Below are positions 36,826-46,107 of a stretch of DNA of 64,000 nucleotides, piece after piece (position 1 is the first letter of the stretch; each line of letters begins with the position of its first letter). Source of the DNA: Saprospiraceae bacterium (GTDB taxonomy: Bacteria > Bacteroidota > Bacteroidia > Chitinophagales > Saprospiraceae); contig JALHOZ010000018.1 of NCBI GenBank assembly GCA_022842725.1, positions 26,916-90,915 on the forward strand. The letters are read 5' to 3'. Both the position numbers and the translations under genes were made by a program. Under the pieces are notes generated by a model. It saw only the letters and a program-made list of their open reading frames with translations, was not told where the DNA came from and made no database searches.

Positions 36826-36872
36826 AAACAACCCGGTAACAACAAATTAAATCATAGATAAAAATTCGAAAG

Positions 36873-37262
36873 ATGAAATATAGTTTAAATAAAGAAGAAA
36901 AATACACTGTGTTTGTTTTAGATGAAGAAAACTTGAATTCAGTATTGGCTCCAGCATTAAAGTCTGAGTTTATATTTTGTAGAAATGAGGGTGTACGAAA
37001 TTTAATATTCGACATGTCGGCTGTAAAATATGTAGATTCTTCAGGATTGAGCTCAATCTTAACGGCAAACAGGCTTTGGAAGGATGATGGTTTGTTTATT
37101 GTAACCGGTGTAGTTCAGAATGCTGTTAAAAAATTGATTGAGATATCCAGGCTTGAATCCATCTTAACCATAATACCTACACTATCTGAAGCGATTGATT
37201 ATGTCTTTATGGAAGAAATTCAGAATGAATTGGGTATAGAGACTGAAGATGAAGACCTTTGA
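36873..37262 (+). CDS. STAS-domain protein, anti-sigma factor antagonist-like
   Basis: The 129-residue protein is a single STAS domain with the key loop VKYVDSSGLSS, whose serines include the residue phosphorylated in SpoIIAA-like antagonists, preceded by LIFDMSAV. An acidic tail (GIETEDEDL) extends past the fold. In Bacteroidota such proteins occur directly before the RNase Z gene, here overlapping by 14 bases. The matching serine kinase or anti-sigma factor is not in the window. Whether it regulates a sigma factor or another partner is unknown. Confidence 0.88.
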   Translation: MKYSLNKEEKYTVFVLDEENLNSVLAPALKSEFIFCRNEGVRNLIFDMSAVKYVDSSGLSSILTANRLWKDDGLFIVTGVVQNAVKKLIEISRLESILTIIPTLSEAIDYVFMEEIQNELGIETEDEDL

Positions 37263-38163
37263 GGTCACGATTTTAGGTTCGCTGGCAGCACTGCCTCACA
37301 AAGGGAAAATAACAAGTTCCCAAATCATTTTGTATAACCGACAGTCCATCATGATGGATTGTGGGGAAGGGACTCAAATGATGATATCAAAGTATCGCAT
37401 TAATACCTCCAGGATTAAATTGCTTTGTATCAGTCATCTTCACGGCGATCATCTTTTTGGACTCCCGGGTATGCTTTCGTCATTTCAACATCATCAGAGA
37501 ACTGAGCCTTTAACGATCATTGGTCCACCGGGTCTTAAAGAATTTATACAAGTTGTTTTAAATCTGACCCAACAATATATAACATACCCGATTACCATCA
37601 AAGAAATTAAAACGAAAGAAAGAACTGAAGTTTTTCATTTTGACGATCTGACAGTCAGTGCATTTCCCCTTAACCACAGGATTGTCACCTACGGATATTT
37701 TTTTGAGGAAAAATCCAACGTCAGAAAAATAAAAAAAGAAGTCGTTCAGCAGTATCAACTTTCAGTAGATGAAATCAGGCAGGTTTTGAAGGGTGACGAT
37801 GTCATAAGAAAAAACGGTGAAGTTTTACCTAATGATATATTAACACTTCCGGATTCACCAAAAAGAAGTTATGCGTATTGTTCTGATACAATGTACGATG
37901 AAAAATTAACTGATTGGATCAAAGGCGTTACGACCTTGTACCACGAAGCTACCTATCTGCACGACATGGTAGAAAAGGCTGTCGAAAGGAAACATACTAC
38001 TTCAAAACAGGCAGGTTTGATAGCTAAAAAGGCTGAAGCCGGCAAATTGATTATTGGTCATTTTTCATCAAGGTATACAGATATTTCTGAATTGGTTGCA
38101 GAAGCCAAAGAAGAGTTTGAATGTGTTTATGCTGCGTTAGAAGGTTCAGTTTTTTCTGTTTAA
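37249..38163 (+). CDS. rnz: Ribonuclease Z
   Basis: The 304-residue protein has the tRNase Z/RNase Z pattern: SHLHGDHLFGLPG (His63, His65, Asp67, His68), AYCSDTMYDE, the HEATYLHD segment and the terminal IGHFSSRY. It cleaves the 3' trailer of tRNA precursors. The ATG overlaps the STAS gene by 14 bases, so its translation is probably coupled. Confidence 0.94.
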   Translation: MKTFEVTILGSLAALPHKGKITSSQIILYNRQSIMMDCGEGTQMMISKYRINTSRIKLLCISHLHGDHLFGLPGMLSSFQHHQRTEPLTIIGPPGLKEFIQVVLNLTQQYITYPITIKEIKTKERTEVFHFDDLTVSAFPLNHRIVTYGYFFEEKSNVRKIKKEVVQQYQLSVDEIRQVLKGDDVIRKNGEVLPNDILTLPDSPKRSYAYCSDTMYDEKLTDWIKGVTTLYHEATYLHDMVEKAVERKHTTSKQAGLIAKKAEAGKLIIGHFSSRYTDISELVAEAKEEFECVYAALEGSVFSV

Positions 38164-38422
38164 TAATAAACGAACTATATGTTTATTTCCCCATTACATT
38201 AACTTTTGGATCAGCTGAAGGAATCCGACCCTTTGGTTATTTTCTGTTTGTTTTTTATTTTTAAATGACAAACTATCTGCAATTTAATGAGTGTTCCTAT
38301 TGTATTTGGGGTAGAATATTGGGGGACTTTGAAATTTACGTACATTTTAACGAAAGTTTAATATATTTTCCATAGATAATTTTGTGGTTAATCTTATTTT
38401 TGCCCCCTAAAATTAACGCTGT

Positions 38423-40498
38423 ATGAATTTTTCTGCTTATCCTGTAGTGAGGGTCGGGGTCTTTTTGATTTTTGGCATAATGGCCCAACCCTATGTTCGT
38501 TTTTCAGGGCTTCTCGGTGTATTAACGGTGTCATTGTTGTTGTTTGTCATTTGGTTTTTTTCAGGTCGATACCGGTTTTTTTTGCGATATATTGAGTCGG
38601 CATTGATTTTTGTTTTGATTTTTTTTCTTGGGTTTTATTTACAGGAACAAAAATCGATACGGGTAACCTGTGGGGGATTACCTGAGGGAACGATTGCGTT
38701 TTCCGGTGTGGTTGTAGCCAATGAAGGTAAGGGGTTTCATCATTCAAAGTTGATTGTAAATTATCAAGTCACACAGAATCATGCTGATTATTTTCCTGTT
38801 ACCAAAAAGATTTTGGTATTATGCAGCCAACCGGATACATTGTTTAGTTCGTACAAAAAATCTGATCGGATATTGATCAAAGGAAAACTCAGAAGAATCA
38901 AAACGTCAACAAATCCGGGTTCGTTTGACAAAAAAGCTTTTTATTTTTACAAAGGAATCACGCAAGAGGTGTTTATTGATTCTTTGGGGCACCAACTGAT
39001 TCAAAGAGGCGAGGTTTCATTTTTTATCCGGTTTGTTGAAAATATAAAATCTGCCTGGCTGTCAAAAATTGAATTATGGATTACAGGCAAAGAAGAACGT
39101 GCTATCATTAAAGCCTTGCTTTTAGGGGATAAGGTCGAAATTGATAAAAATTTGTACAACAGTTTTTCTCAAACAGGGGCTATTCATGTACTTGCTGTTT
39201 CCGGGTTGCATGTCGGGGCTGTTTTATATCTGTTTATGTATTTATTTCGAATATTGCCCAAAAACCGATGGATTACATGGATTGTTAAACCAACTTTTAT
39301 TTCTGTCATCGCATTGATTTACGTAATGCTTACCGGAGCTTCTCCTTCTGTAATCAGGGCTTCTGTCATGTTTGTTCTTTTACTTGTAGGAAGAGAATGG
39401 TTTAGAAATGTCCATATCATCAATATTTTATTTGTTTCAGCCATCTGGATGTTGGTATATGATCCGTTTCTGATATACAACCTTTCGTTTCAGTTTTCAT
39501 ATTTGTCCTTAGCCGGAATAATATTATTTTATCCTCATGTCAAGATTTTATTCATCCCTCCAAACAAAACCGTTGCATATCTGTGGGACTTGGTCGCCGT
39601 TTCTGTATCAGCCCAGTTTTTGGTATTTCCTTTGGCATTGTATTACTTTCACCAATTTCCTGTTTACTTTATTCTGAGCAATATTGTCGCTGTACCCGCA
39701 GCACTTATTCTGGTCAACGGTGGCATTTTAATGTTTTTGGCTTCATTCATTATCCCATTACAAAACACTTTTGTGTCGGGATTCTATCAACAGATTTGTA
39801 CATATTTATGGAAAAGTATCAGGTTCGTTCAGGAATTGCCATTTGCAGTTATTGATAAAATATGGATAGAACCATGGCAGGTCATTGTTTTATGTATCAT
39901 TGTCACATTATTACTTATGTATCTGACATATGAAAAACCTTTGTATTTTTATGTAAAACTTGTTTTGATGATGGTGATTTTGTTGTCATTTTTGCTACCG
40001 AAGATATTGGATTCCGGCAAGGTAAATTTTTCAGTTTACGAAACAAATTTCGGGTATTTGGCGGATATTCATATGGATGATATGGCCTTTGTTTTTAAAA
40101 ATCAGAGAATGACTGAAGAACAGGAAAATTTTTTAGCCAAAAATAACAGAATAAAGAATAAGATTAAAAAAACAATCAAAGCACAAAAAGGTAAAACGAT
40201 TTATCTAAAAACATTGATGATTCACTCACCTTTAGTAAAGGCGGGAAATAAAAGATTGTTGATGCTGGGAAAAGATTTTGAGTTGGTAAGAGATACGACA
40301 GCGGATTTGTTGATGGTGACAAGAGGTAATTACCGGAGCCCTTTTGATGTGCTTAAAAATATAAAGCCTCAATACGTTATTCTTGCGCCGGACGTTGAAA
40401 AGTATAAAATTTCTTCCTGGGAATCGTGCCTTTCTGAAATGAATATACCTTTTTGGAATGTGCGAAAACAAGGTTATATCAGGTACTCAATTCATTGA
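38423..40498 (+). CDS. ComEC/Rec2-family DNA uptake channel protein
   Basis: The 691-residue protein has N-terminal membrane helices, a DUF4131-like OB segment (about 95-190: TIAFSGVVVANEGKG...) and the Competence domain (about 210-480) with QTGAIHVLAVSGLHVGA and LTGASPSVIRASVMF. It ends in a short periplasmic-like part (about 540-690), but I do not see the full MBL HxHxDH motif there, so it is a short ComEC form. ComEC conducts single-stranded DNA across the inner membrane during transformation. A candidate DNA receptor (HhH protein) is at 10696-11622. TATTTTTG at 38395-38402 is a possible -7 element. Confidence 0.9.
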   Translation: MNFSAYPVVRVGVFLIFGIMAQPYVRFSGLLGVLTVSLLLFVIWFFSGRYRFFLRYIESALIFVLIFFLGFYLQEQKSIRVTCGGLPEGTIAFSGVVVANEGKGFHHSKLIVNYQVTQNHADYFPVTKKILVLCSQPDTLFSSYKKSDRILIKGKLRRIKTSTNPGSFDKKAFYFYKGITQEVFIDSLGHQLIQRGEVSFFIRFVENIKSAWLSKIELWITGKEERAIIKALLLGDKVEIDKNLYNSFSQTGAIHVLAVSGLHVGAVLYLFMYLFRILPKNRWITWIVKPTFISVIALIYVMLTGASPSVIRASVMFVLLLVGREWFRNVHIINILFVSAIWMLVYDPFLIYNLSFQFSYLSLAGIILFYPHVKILFIPPNKTVAYLWDLVAVSVSAQFLVFPLALYYFHQFPVYFILSNIVAVPAALILVNGGILMFLASFIIPLQNTFVSGFYQQICTYLWKSIRFVQELPFAVIDKIWIEPWQVIVLCIIVTLLLMYLTYEKPLYFYVKLVLMMVILLSFLLPKILDSGKVNFSVYETNFGYLADIHMDDMAFVFKNQRMTEEQENFLAKNNRIKNKIKKTIKAQKGKTIYLKTLMIHSPLVKAGNKRLLMLGKDFELVRDTTADLLMVTRGNYRSPFDVLKNIKPQYVILAPDVEKYKISSWESCLSEMNIPFWNVRKQGYIRYSIH

Positions 40499-40502
40499 CA
40501 AA

Positions 40503-41816
40503 TTAAGACACCTCTTTCAGGTTGTCATCCCAGTTTTTTGTTTGTGGTGTTTTCAATTTATTAAATTTTTTGCCAATAATGATGGTCACCATGGCATCGC
40601 CTGTTACATTAATTACCGTTCGGAGCATATCCAGAGGTCTGTCGACAGCAAAAATCAGGGACAGGCCAATGGCCATTTTTGAAGCAGGTAAACCCAGCGA
40701 TTCAAGTACAACAACCAACATTATCAATCCGGCACCCGGCACAGCGGCTGAACCTATAGAGGCAAGGGTTGCTGTAAGAACGATGGTCAATTGATCACTA
40801 AAGGTAAGCGGAAACTGGAGTGCTTCACAGATAAATACGGCAGCAACAGCCTGATATAAACTTGTTCCGTCCATATTGATGGTAGCACCTAACGGGCAAA
40901 CAAAACTCGTCACTTCCTTTTCCACGCCAAGATGTTCTTCCAGTCTTTCCATGGTCACAGGTAATGTGGCAGCGCTCGAACTTGTTGAAAAGGCCAGTAA
41001 TTGAGCAGGAAAAATTCCTTTGTAAAACCAAAGAGGTTTTTTGCCTGCGAAAAAATATATGTAAAATCCATAACTGATTAATACCAATGCCAAACCTATA
41101 ATTACAGTTAGCATATACCAAAGAAGTGCAATAAACAGGCTTGCATCCGGAGTTTCTACTATCAATGAAGAAAGGAGAGCAAATACGGCAAAAGGAGCAA
41201 AAAGCATGATTATATCGACCATTTTCATGATGACATCATTTAGCCCGTTGATAAAGTCTTTGACCGGTTTTGCTGAATTGTTGTCAATGAGTAAAAGAGC
41301 AATACCAAAAAAAACCGAAAAGAAGATAACTTTCAGCATGTTGCCGTTGCTGCTGGCAGCTGCAAATATATTATCAGGTACCATGTCAATCAAAAATTGT
41401 AATGGTCCGGTAGATTGAGTGTCATTTGCCTCCTGAATCTTTCCGGTCATTGAGTCTGCAAAATTCGCTGATAGGTCGTTAATAACTTGAGGGTCTACTA
41501 TGTTTCCCGGTTTTATGATATTAACTAATACAAGACCAATACAAACCGCAAAAACAGTGGTTGCAATATAAATGCTGAATGTCCATAAACCCATGGATTT
41601 AAACTTATTGATATCGTGAAGGTCGGAAACTCCTTTGATCAAAGATGCTAAAATTAAAGGAATGGCAATCAGTTTGAGCAAATTGATAAAGATGGTTCCA
41701 AAGGGTTTTATCCATTGAATCACTAAATGATCTAAAGAAAAATATTTACAAACAATACCTATAATGATACCTACAAGCATCCCGATAATGATTTTCCAAT
41801 GTAAGGCCAACTTCAT
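40503..41816 (-). CDS. Dicarboxylate/amino acid:cation symporter (SLC1/GltP family)
   Basis: The 437-residue membrane protein has eight helices and the re-entrant loops of the glutamate transporter family: the serine-rich FSTSSSAATLPVT in HP1, the NMDGTSLYQAVAAVF region of TM7, and GSAAVPGAGLIML in HP2. It takes up glutamate, aspartate or C4-dicarboxylates with sodium or protons; which one is not clear. It converges with ComEC with only four bases between the stops. Confidence 0.93.
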   Translation of the reverse strand: MKLALHWKIIIGMLVGIIIGIVCKYFSLDHLVIQWIKPFGTIFINLLKLIAIPLILASLIKGVSDLHDINKFKSMGLWTFSIYIATTVFAVCIGLVLVNIIKPGNIVDPQVINDLSANFADSMTGKIQEANDTQSTGPLQFLIDMVPDNIFAAASSNGNMLKVIFFSVFFGIALLLIDNNSAKPVKDFINGLNDVIMKMVDIIMLFAPFAVFALLSSLIVETPDASLFIALLWYMLTVIIGLALVLISYGFYIYFFAGKKPLWFYKGIFPAQLLAFSTSSSAATLPVTMERLEEHLGVEKEVTSFVCPLGATINMDGTSLYQAVAAVFICEALQFPLTFSDQLTIVLTATLASIGSAAVPGAGLIMLVVVLESLGLPASKMAIGLSLIFAVDRPLDMLRTVINVTGDAMVTIIIGKKFNKLKTPQTKNWDDNLKEVS

Positions 41817-41892
41817 GGATTTTGATTTTGGTGCTAATGTAGATATTTTTTTATTAGATGAATGGATTTTATACCATTTTATTAAAAACTTT

Positions 41893-41900
41893 TATCTTTG
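41893..41900 (+). promoter_or_regulatory. -7 promoter element (TATCTTTG)
   Basis: TATCTTTG matches TAnnTTTG and lies 22 bases before the ATG at 41923. A -33 TTTG is not obvious, so only half of the consensus is supported. Confidence 0.4.
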
Positions 41901-41922
41901 TAGGCAGTAAACCTGATATGAT

Positions 41923-42354
41923 ATGTTGAGAATCATCTTTTTTATAACTTTTTTTGGATTTATTATTCCGCTTAAAGCTCAGGAGGGCGTTCATTTTGGT
42001 GGTGGATTGGCTTACAATGCAGATTCATTAATGAGGGCATTAGGTGTTCAGGCAAAATTCAGCGGGTCCATTTCTGAAAAATTTGTTATTCATGCAGCAG
42101 GAACTTATTATTTCAGAAAAGATACCTATTTTGCTATTGATGCTGATCTTCATTATCAGTTTATCAATTTTAATGATGTCTTCAGAATCAATCCTTTTGC
42201 AGGAATTAATCTTACCAGGACTACAAAAACCAATACTTCCCTGAACCTGGGAGTCAGCTTTTTAGTATTCAGAGAGAATTTTCATTATTATATTGAACCC
42301 AAATTTATTATAGATGACAGTCAGTTTGTATTGTCCTTAGGTTTAATGATTTAG
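41923..42354 (+). CDS. Small outer-membrane beta-barrel-like protein of unknown function
   Basis: The 143-residue product has a signal peptide (IIFFITFFGFIIPLKAQ) and then six or more alternating beta strands with aromatic girdle residues (KFVIHAAGTYYFRKDTYFAIDADLHYQF, FHYYIEPKFII), ending in LGLMI. This looks like a small eight-strand-type outer-membrane barrel. Its stop overlaps the region just before the glycerophosphodiesterase start, so they are probably co-transcribed. No named family is recognised. Confidence 0.7.
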   Translation: MLRIIFFITFFGFIIPLKAQEGVHFGGGLAYNADSLMRALGVQAKFSGSISEKFVIHAAGTYYFRKDTYFAIDADLHYQFINFNDVFRINPFAGINLTRTTKTNTSLNLGVSFLVFRENFHYYIEPKFIIDDSQFVLSLGLMI

Positions 42355-42356
42355 TG

Positions 42357-43230
42357 ATGAAAAATAAAATATTTATTTTGATTTGGGTAAGTATGTTAAT
42401 TTCCTGTCATGAGACAGATTATGTACAATTAGATATTCAGGGACATAGGGGATGTCGGGGGCTTATGCCTGAAAACACGATTGCCGGTTTTCAAAAGGCT
42501 GTGGAAATCGGAGTGAACACACTTGAAATGGATGTCGTTATCAATGCTGGAAATGAAGTTGTTGTTTCTCATGAGCCATTTTATCACCAAGACATCACTA
42601 CGATGAAGGAAGGTAGCTACCTGACAAAAGAAGCCGCAAAGTCAAAAAATATCTATAAAATGACAATGGCTGAAATGAATGATTATGATGTTGGACTTAA
42701 ACCTCACCCAAGATTTCCCTTGCAAAAAAAGGTAAGAGCACAAAAACCTAAACTTGAAGACGTATTTGAAACATTTAATGACAGGCAGGTAAGGTTTAAT
42801 ATTGAGATAAAAAGACTTCCTGAGGATGACGGAATTTTTCATCCACATGTAGAAACGTTCGTGGATCTTGTAGTCGAAGTCGTAAAAAAAATTCAGTTTG
42901 ACCCATAGAGTGACCATTCAATCATTTGATATAGAGACCCTTCAGACCCTGCATAAAAAATATCCGGAAATAAAAAATGCTTTTTTGACGGATGATTATT
43001 TTACCACTTTTGACCAAAATATTGAATTACTTGGGTTTTTGCCTGACATATACAGTCCAAATTATAAGTTGGTCACCAAACCTCTTATGAATGTCTGCAA
43101 AAAAAATGGGGTTGCCGTGATACCATGGACGGTCAACCGAAAGGATATAATGCGAAAATTGATACATCTTGGCGTGGATGGTATCATTACGGATTATCCT
43201 GATAAATTGGTGGACCTTGTGAAGAATTAA
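42357..43230 (+). pseudogene. Glycerophosphodiester phosphodiesterase, frameshifted at an A8 run
   Basis: The first part (42357-42908) carries a lipoprotein signal (LISC) and the GDPD N-terminal half: GHRGCRGLMPENTIAGF, TLEMDVV and the catalytic-site SHEP. It ends at TAG 42906-42908. The rest of the domain (RVTIQSFD, IPWTVNRKD, GVDGIITDYPDKL) continues in another frame to 43230. Removing one A from the A8 run at 42884-42891 joins the two as VVKKFSLTHRVTIQSFD, a natural GDPD sequence, giving one protein of about 290 residues. The enzyme would release glycerol-3-phosphate from deacylated phospholipids in the envelope. The shift may be a sequencing error, a true pseudogene or phase variation. 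Confidence 0.85.
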
Positions 43231-43244
43231 GATGAAATCGGAGG

Positions 43245-43748
43245 TTATTCCTTTTTAGGAAGAATATTTACGGTATTGTCTTCCAATTCCTTTTTTTGTT
43301 TTTCTTTCCGGGCTTTTATGAAATTTTCTGCTAAAACATCAGCATCCAATGGTTTTTTATTAACATGTCGGTAGTACAAAATAATCATGTATTCTGCCAT
43401 GTCGTCAACATGCCATATTCCTTTTTCTCTTAAAAAGTGTGAAAATCGGGACCCTTCCTGGAAGTTCCAATTGTACTCCATCCATCTGCCGACCCCAAAT
43501 CTGAGTTTTTTGGCAATAGTGTTTTCATTTGCTTTTAGAAGATTTTTTTTTGCTTCCGGAGTACTCAGTTTGTCCAATTCTGACAACGCATCATCTATGT
43601 CTTTCGGAATGTAAACACCATAGAGTCTTGTTTTTTTAATGTTAGTCTGGTAAAGAGAGTCGCCAATAACTTTTTTTTCCGCTGTCTCCTGAGCAAGGGT
43701 TAACAGAGGCATAAAAAGCAAAAAAAGATGATATATTCTGAAAGACAT
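43245..43748 (-). CDS. Secreted DUF6794-like protein
   Basis: From ATG 43748 the protein is 167 residues, with signal peptide RIYHLFLLFMPLLTLAQ. The mature part contains YIPKDIDDALSELDKL, FGVGRWMEYNWNFQEGSRFSHFL and IWHVDDMAEYMIILYYRHV, the pattern I associate with DUF6794 (helical, Trp-rich, roughly 90 residues). The 19 codons upstream (from 43805) would place charged residues ahead of the signal peptide and are not used. Function is unknown. Confidence 0.72.
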   Translation of the reverse strand: MSFRIYHLFLLFMPLLTLAQETAEKKVIGDSLYQTNIKKTRLYGVYIPKDIDDALSELDKLSTPEAKKNLLKANENTIAKKLRFGVGRWMEYNWNFQEGSRFSHFLREKGIWHVDDMAEYMIILYYRHVNKKPLDADVLAENFIKARKEKQKKELEDNTVNILPKKE

Positions 43749-43811
43749 TTTGTAAGGTTTGTCTGTAAAACGGAAAACACAGGTTGTTTTGTTTCTGAAA
43801 AACAAAAAAAA

Positions 43812-44582
43812 TTAACTGAATAATGTATTTTTTAATTTCTCAAGGTATTTTTGAAGTTGTAATGTTCGGCTACCGTACCAGGAAAACATTTCACCATCCA
43901 CCAAAACGGTGCGGATATCAGGAAATAAGGCGTTAAATGACTCTGTATGGCTCAGGTTGAAAGGGTAGGGTTCAGAACTCAGAAAAAGATAGTCAGGTTT
44001 GAATTGCTCTATTTCAGAGGCAGTAATTTCCGGATATCTGGACATGTGACTGAAAACATTTACAAAACCTGAAGCCTCCAAAATGTGGTTAATATAAGTG
44101 CCTGAGCCCACAGTCATCAATGGATTTTGCCAAATCAGATAAACAACGCGCTGACCATTAAATATCCGCAATTCTTTTGTTTTTTTAAGATCTTCAACAA
44201 TGTTGACAGTGTCCATTTCCGGAATATATGTTGAAAAATCTTCTATAAATACAATAAGATCCTGAATGGTGCTTATTTCAGACAAATAAACAGGATAATG
44301 TTTTGCCAATAATTCTATATCTTCTTTTGTGTTTTCTTCCTTATTCGCCAGGATTATGTCAGGATTCTGCGCAAAAACGCTATCGAAATTGATTTTTTTT
44401 GTACCTCCGACTTTAGGAATTTTTTCCACTTTTTCAGCGGGATGGATACAAAATTTGGTACGACCTACTATTTGATTTTCTAAACCACAATCAAGCAAAA
44501 GTTCAGTCAGGGATGGAACGAGTGATATGATTTTTGCAGAGTTTACAGGTTGTAACGTTTTATTTTCCGGTAACAACCACAT
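43812..44582 (-). CDS. Helical-backbone metal receptor / BtuF-like substrate-binding protein
   Basis: From ATG 44582, two bases below the stop of the upstream gene, the product is 256 residues. It has the BtuF/TroA-type layout: IISLVPSLTELLLDCGLENQIVGRT, an N-lobe with DSVFAQNPDIILANKE, and a C-lobe with QNPLMTVGSGTYINHILEASG and FLSSEPYPF. It lacks a signal peptide, which is common for Bacteroidota members of this family and raises doubt that it is a periplasmic ABC receptor. The ligand may be cobalamin, haem or iron complex. No ABC permease or ATPase is adjacent. A longer frame to 44627 overlaps the neighbour by 44 bases and is less likely. Confidence 0.82.
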   Translation of the reverse strand: MWLLPENKTLQPVNSAKIISLVPSLTELLLDCGLENQIVGRTKFCIHPAEKVEKIPKVGGTKKINFDSVFAQNPDIILANKEENTKEDIELLAKHYPVYLSEISTIQDLIVFIEDFSTYIPEMDTVNIVEDLKKTKELRIFNGQRVVYLIWQNPLMTVGSGTYINHILEASGFVNVFSHMSRYPEITASEIEQFKPDYLFLSSEPYPFNLSHTESFNALFPDIRTVLVDGEMFSWYGSRTLQLQKYLEKLKNTLFS

Positions 44583-44583
44583 G

Positions 44584-45207
44584 TTATTTCTTTTTAACCG
44601 GTCCGGTATACATTTTTTCGCCGGCATTCACTTCGAAATTTAAATGATTGGCAGATGGAGGAACCGGACAATTGAAACCTTCACTATAGGCACACCATGG
44701 ATTGTAACATTGATTAAAATCCAAAACCACCTTATCGTTTTTGATATCATCTGTTTTTAAGTCCAGGTATCTTCCTCCGCCATATGTTGATTCTCCGTTT
44801 GTTGTATCCTTGAATGGCAGAAACAAGTGGTTTTTATACAGTGGATTGGGTGGTTTTTGAGCGCTTTGATAGACTTGTAAACGTATTTTTTTATTGTCAA
44901 CATCAAAATCGAGATAACCGAAAATAATATATGGTTTGGTAATTCCGCTGTAAGTAGGCATTTCAAAAGGAACTGCGTTATCTTCTTTGGTAAAGGTGGC
45001 TGATTTTTTCCAGTTTTTGTCAGGAGTAAAGAAGGAGAGATACTTCAGGTCATTTTCTTCCAATGGTGACCTTGGGTTTTCTAAAAATGAATTTTTAAAC
45101 TGATTTCTGTGGACTTTGATTTGGGATTCGAATGATTTGGATGTCGAACAACCTAAAAAAACCAAAGTGATGCAAATAGAAATAACGTTGTAAATTTTAG
45201 ATTTCAT
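44584..45207 (-). CDS. DUF1684 family lipoprotein
   Basis: The 207-residue protein starts with a lipoprotein signal (LVFLGCS, Cys20). It contains the DUF1684 landmarks: NPRSPLEENDLKYLSFF, the GGGRYLDL turn, LDFNQCYNPWCAYSEGFNCPVPP and the terminal LNFEVNAGEKMY. The two Cys-Pro-like clusters and the invariant NPWCAYS make the family call strong. DUF1684 has no established function. It is followed after one base by the metal-receptor-like gene. Confidence 0.88.
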   Translation of the reverse strand: MKSKIYNVISICITLVFLGCSTSKSFESQIKVHRNQFKNSFLENPRSPLEENDLKYLSFFTPDKNWKKSATFTKEDNAVPFEMPTYSGITKPYIIFGYLDFDVDNKKIRLQVYQSAQKPPNPLYKNHLFLPFKDTTNGESTYGGGRYLDLKTDDIKNDKVVLDFNQCYNPWCAYSEGFNCPVPPSANHLNFEVNAGEKMYTGPVKKK

Positions 45208-45214
45208 GATGTTT

Positions 45215-46102
45215 TCATGGTTGATTTACAAGAATGATTCTGTCTCTTTCTGACACTATTCTTGTAATATGTTGGATACCGTAAGGCGAAAGATCCATGA
45301 GGATTTGGTGGCTGTTGGGACGTTCAGCTAAAACCATCATGACTTTTCCTATGTCGGCATATAAAATATTTCCATTGACCAAAATTTCAAAATCTTCTGT
45401 TTTTTCAGGCAGTAAGGTCAAAGAAACTATGGTTTGTTCTAGAGGGTCATATTTTTTTATTCTGTGGAGACCTGAAGGTTCTTTTTCGGAATAATACAAA
45501 AAGCCGTTTTTGCTTTTCAGACACCGGCCAATTTGTTGTGATATATTTCTGATGTTTCCCGATTTTGTGTCACCGATAACGAGGGAAAAGGTACTGTCGA
45601 CTAAAAAAATAGCGACTTCAGCAGGACTTAACCAGGTATGATAACCTACATTTGTTAACTGTGGAAATAGATTTTTACCATAGTTGCTTCTATCCAAAGG
45701 GTATTGCCATAAAGTCTGGGTTTTACCGTCTTTTTCAATCCGGACAACACTAAAAGCGTTTAGTGAAGGTACCAGATTGGCAGAAAACTCGCTAATTTTA
45801 TCTGTTTTAGTCATTTGGAAAAATTCTTTTTTTTCCAAATTCAGCTGGAAGATATCTGTATAAAAGGAATCAGTGTTTGTTGTCAAAAATACTTCATGAT
45901 ATGAAATAAAATGGGGTTGATTATTGTATCCGTTTTTATTAAATCCTGAGAGTAATACGGGATTATTGACTAATACATTTTTTTGGTTCCATTTTACCTG
46001 ACAAAGATAAACTTCAGATACAGGCCATTGAGCATGTGTTATGAAAGGTGCAAGTAACATTACCAACACCAACCATAGATTACATACTTTTTGTTTGGTC
46101 AT
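45215..46102 (-). CDS. Secreted beta-propeller-like protein of unknown function
   Basis: From ATG 46102, five bases after the lepB stop, the protein is 295 residues with a signal peptide (LWLVLVMLLAPFITHAQ). The rest shows repeated strand pairs with turn motifs (LSPAEVAIFLVDSTFSLVIGDTKSG, GFLYYSEKEPSGLHRIKKYD, TLLPEKTEDFEILVNGNILYAD) as in TolB/WD-like propellers. No family name can be given with certainty. The frame extending to 46141 overlaps lepB by 34 bases and adds no signal-peptide logic. Confidence 0.72.
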   Translation of the reverse strand: MTKQKVCNLWLVLVMLLAPFITHAQWPVSEVYLCQVKWNQKNVLVNNPVLLSGFNKNGYNNQPHFISYHEVFLTTNTDSFYTDIFQLNLEKKEFFQMTKTDKISEFSANLVPSLNAFSVVRIEKDGKTQTLWQYPLDRSNYGKNLFPQLTNVGYHTWLSPAEVAIFLVDSTFSLVIGDTKSGNIRNISQQIGRCLKSKNGFLYYSEKEPSGLHRIKKYDPLEQTIVSLTLLPEKTEDFEILVNGNILYADIGKVMMVLAERPNSHQILMDLSPYGIQHITRIVSERDRIILVNQP

Positions 46103-46107
46103 ATTAT

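Larger units (their letters stand above)
36264..36872. other. Divergent intergenic region between clpC and the STAS gene
   Basis: These 609 AT-rich bases hold the promoters of the divergent genes and no gene I can support. Two minus-strand frames (36508-36711 and 36758-37015) are low-complexity, and the second runs into the STAS gene. Apart from the promoter-like site and palindrome listed separately, TAAATTTG at 36495-36502 is another -7-like match. Confidence 0.6.

Noticed and set aside
36508..37015. Two minus-strand frames in the clpC-STAS gap
   Set aside because: Low-complexity, no start logic, and the second overlaps the STAS gene in antisense.
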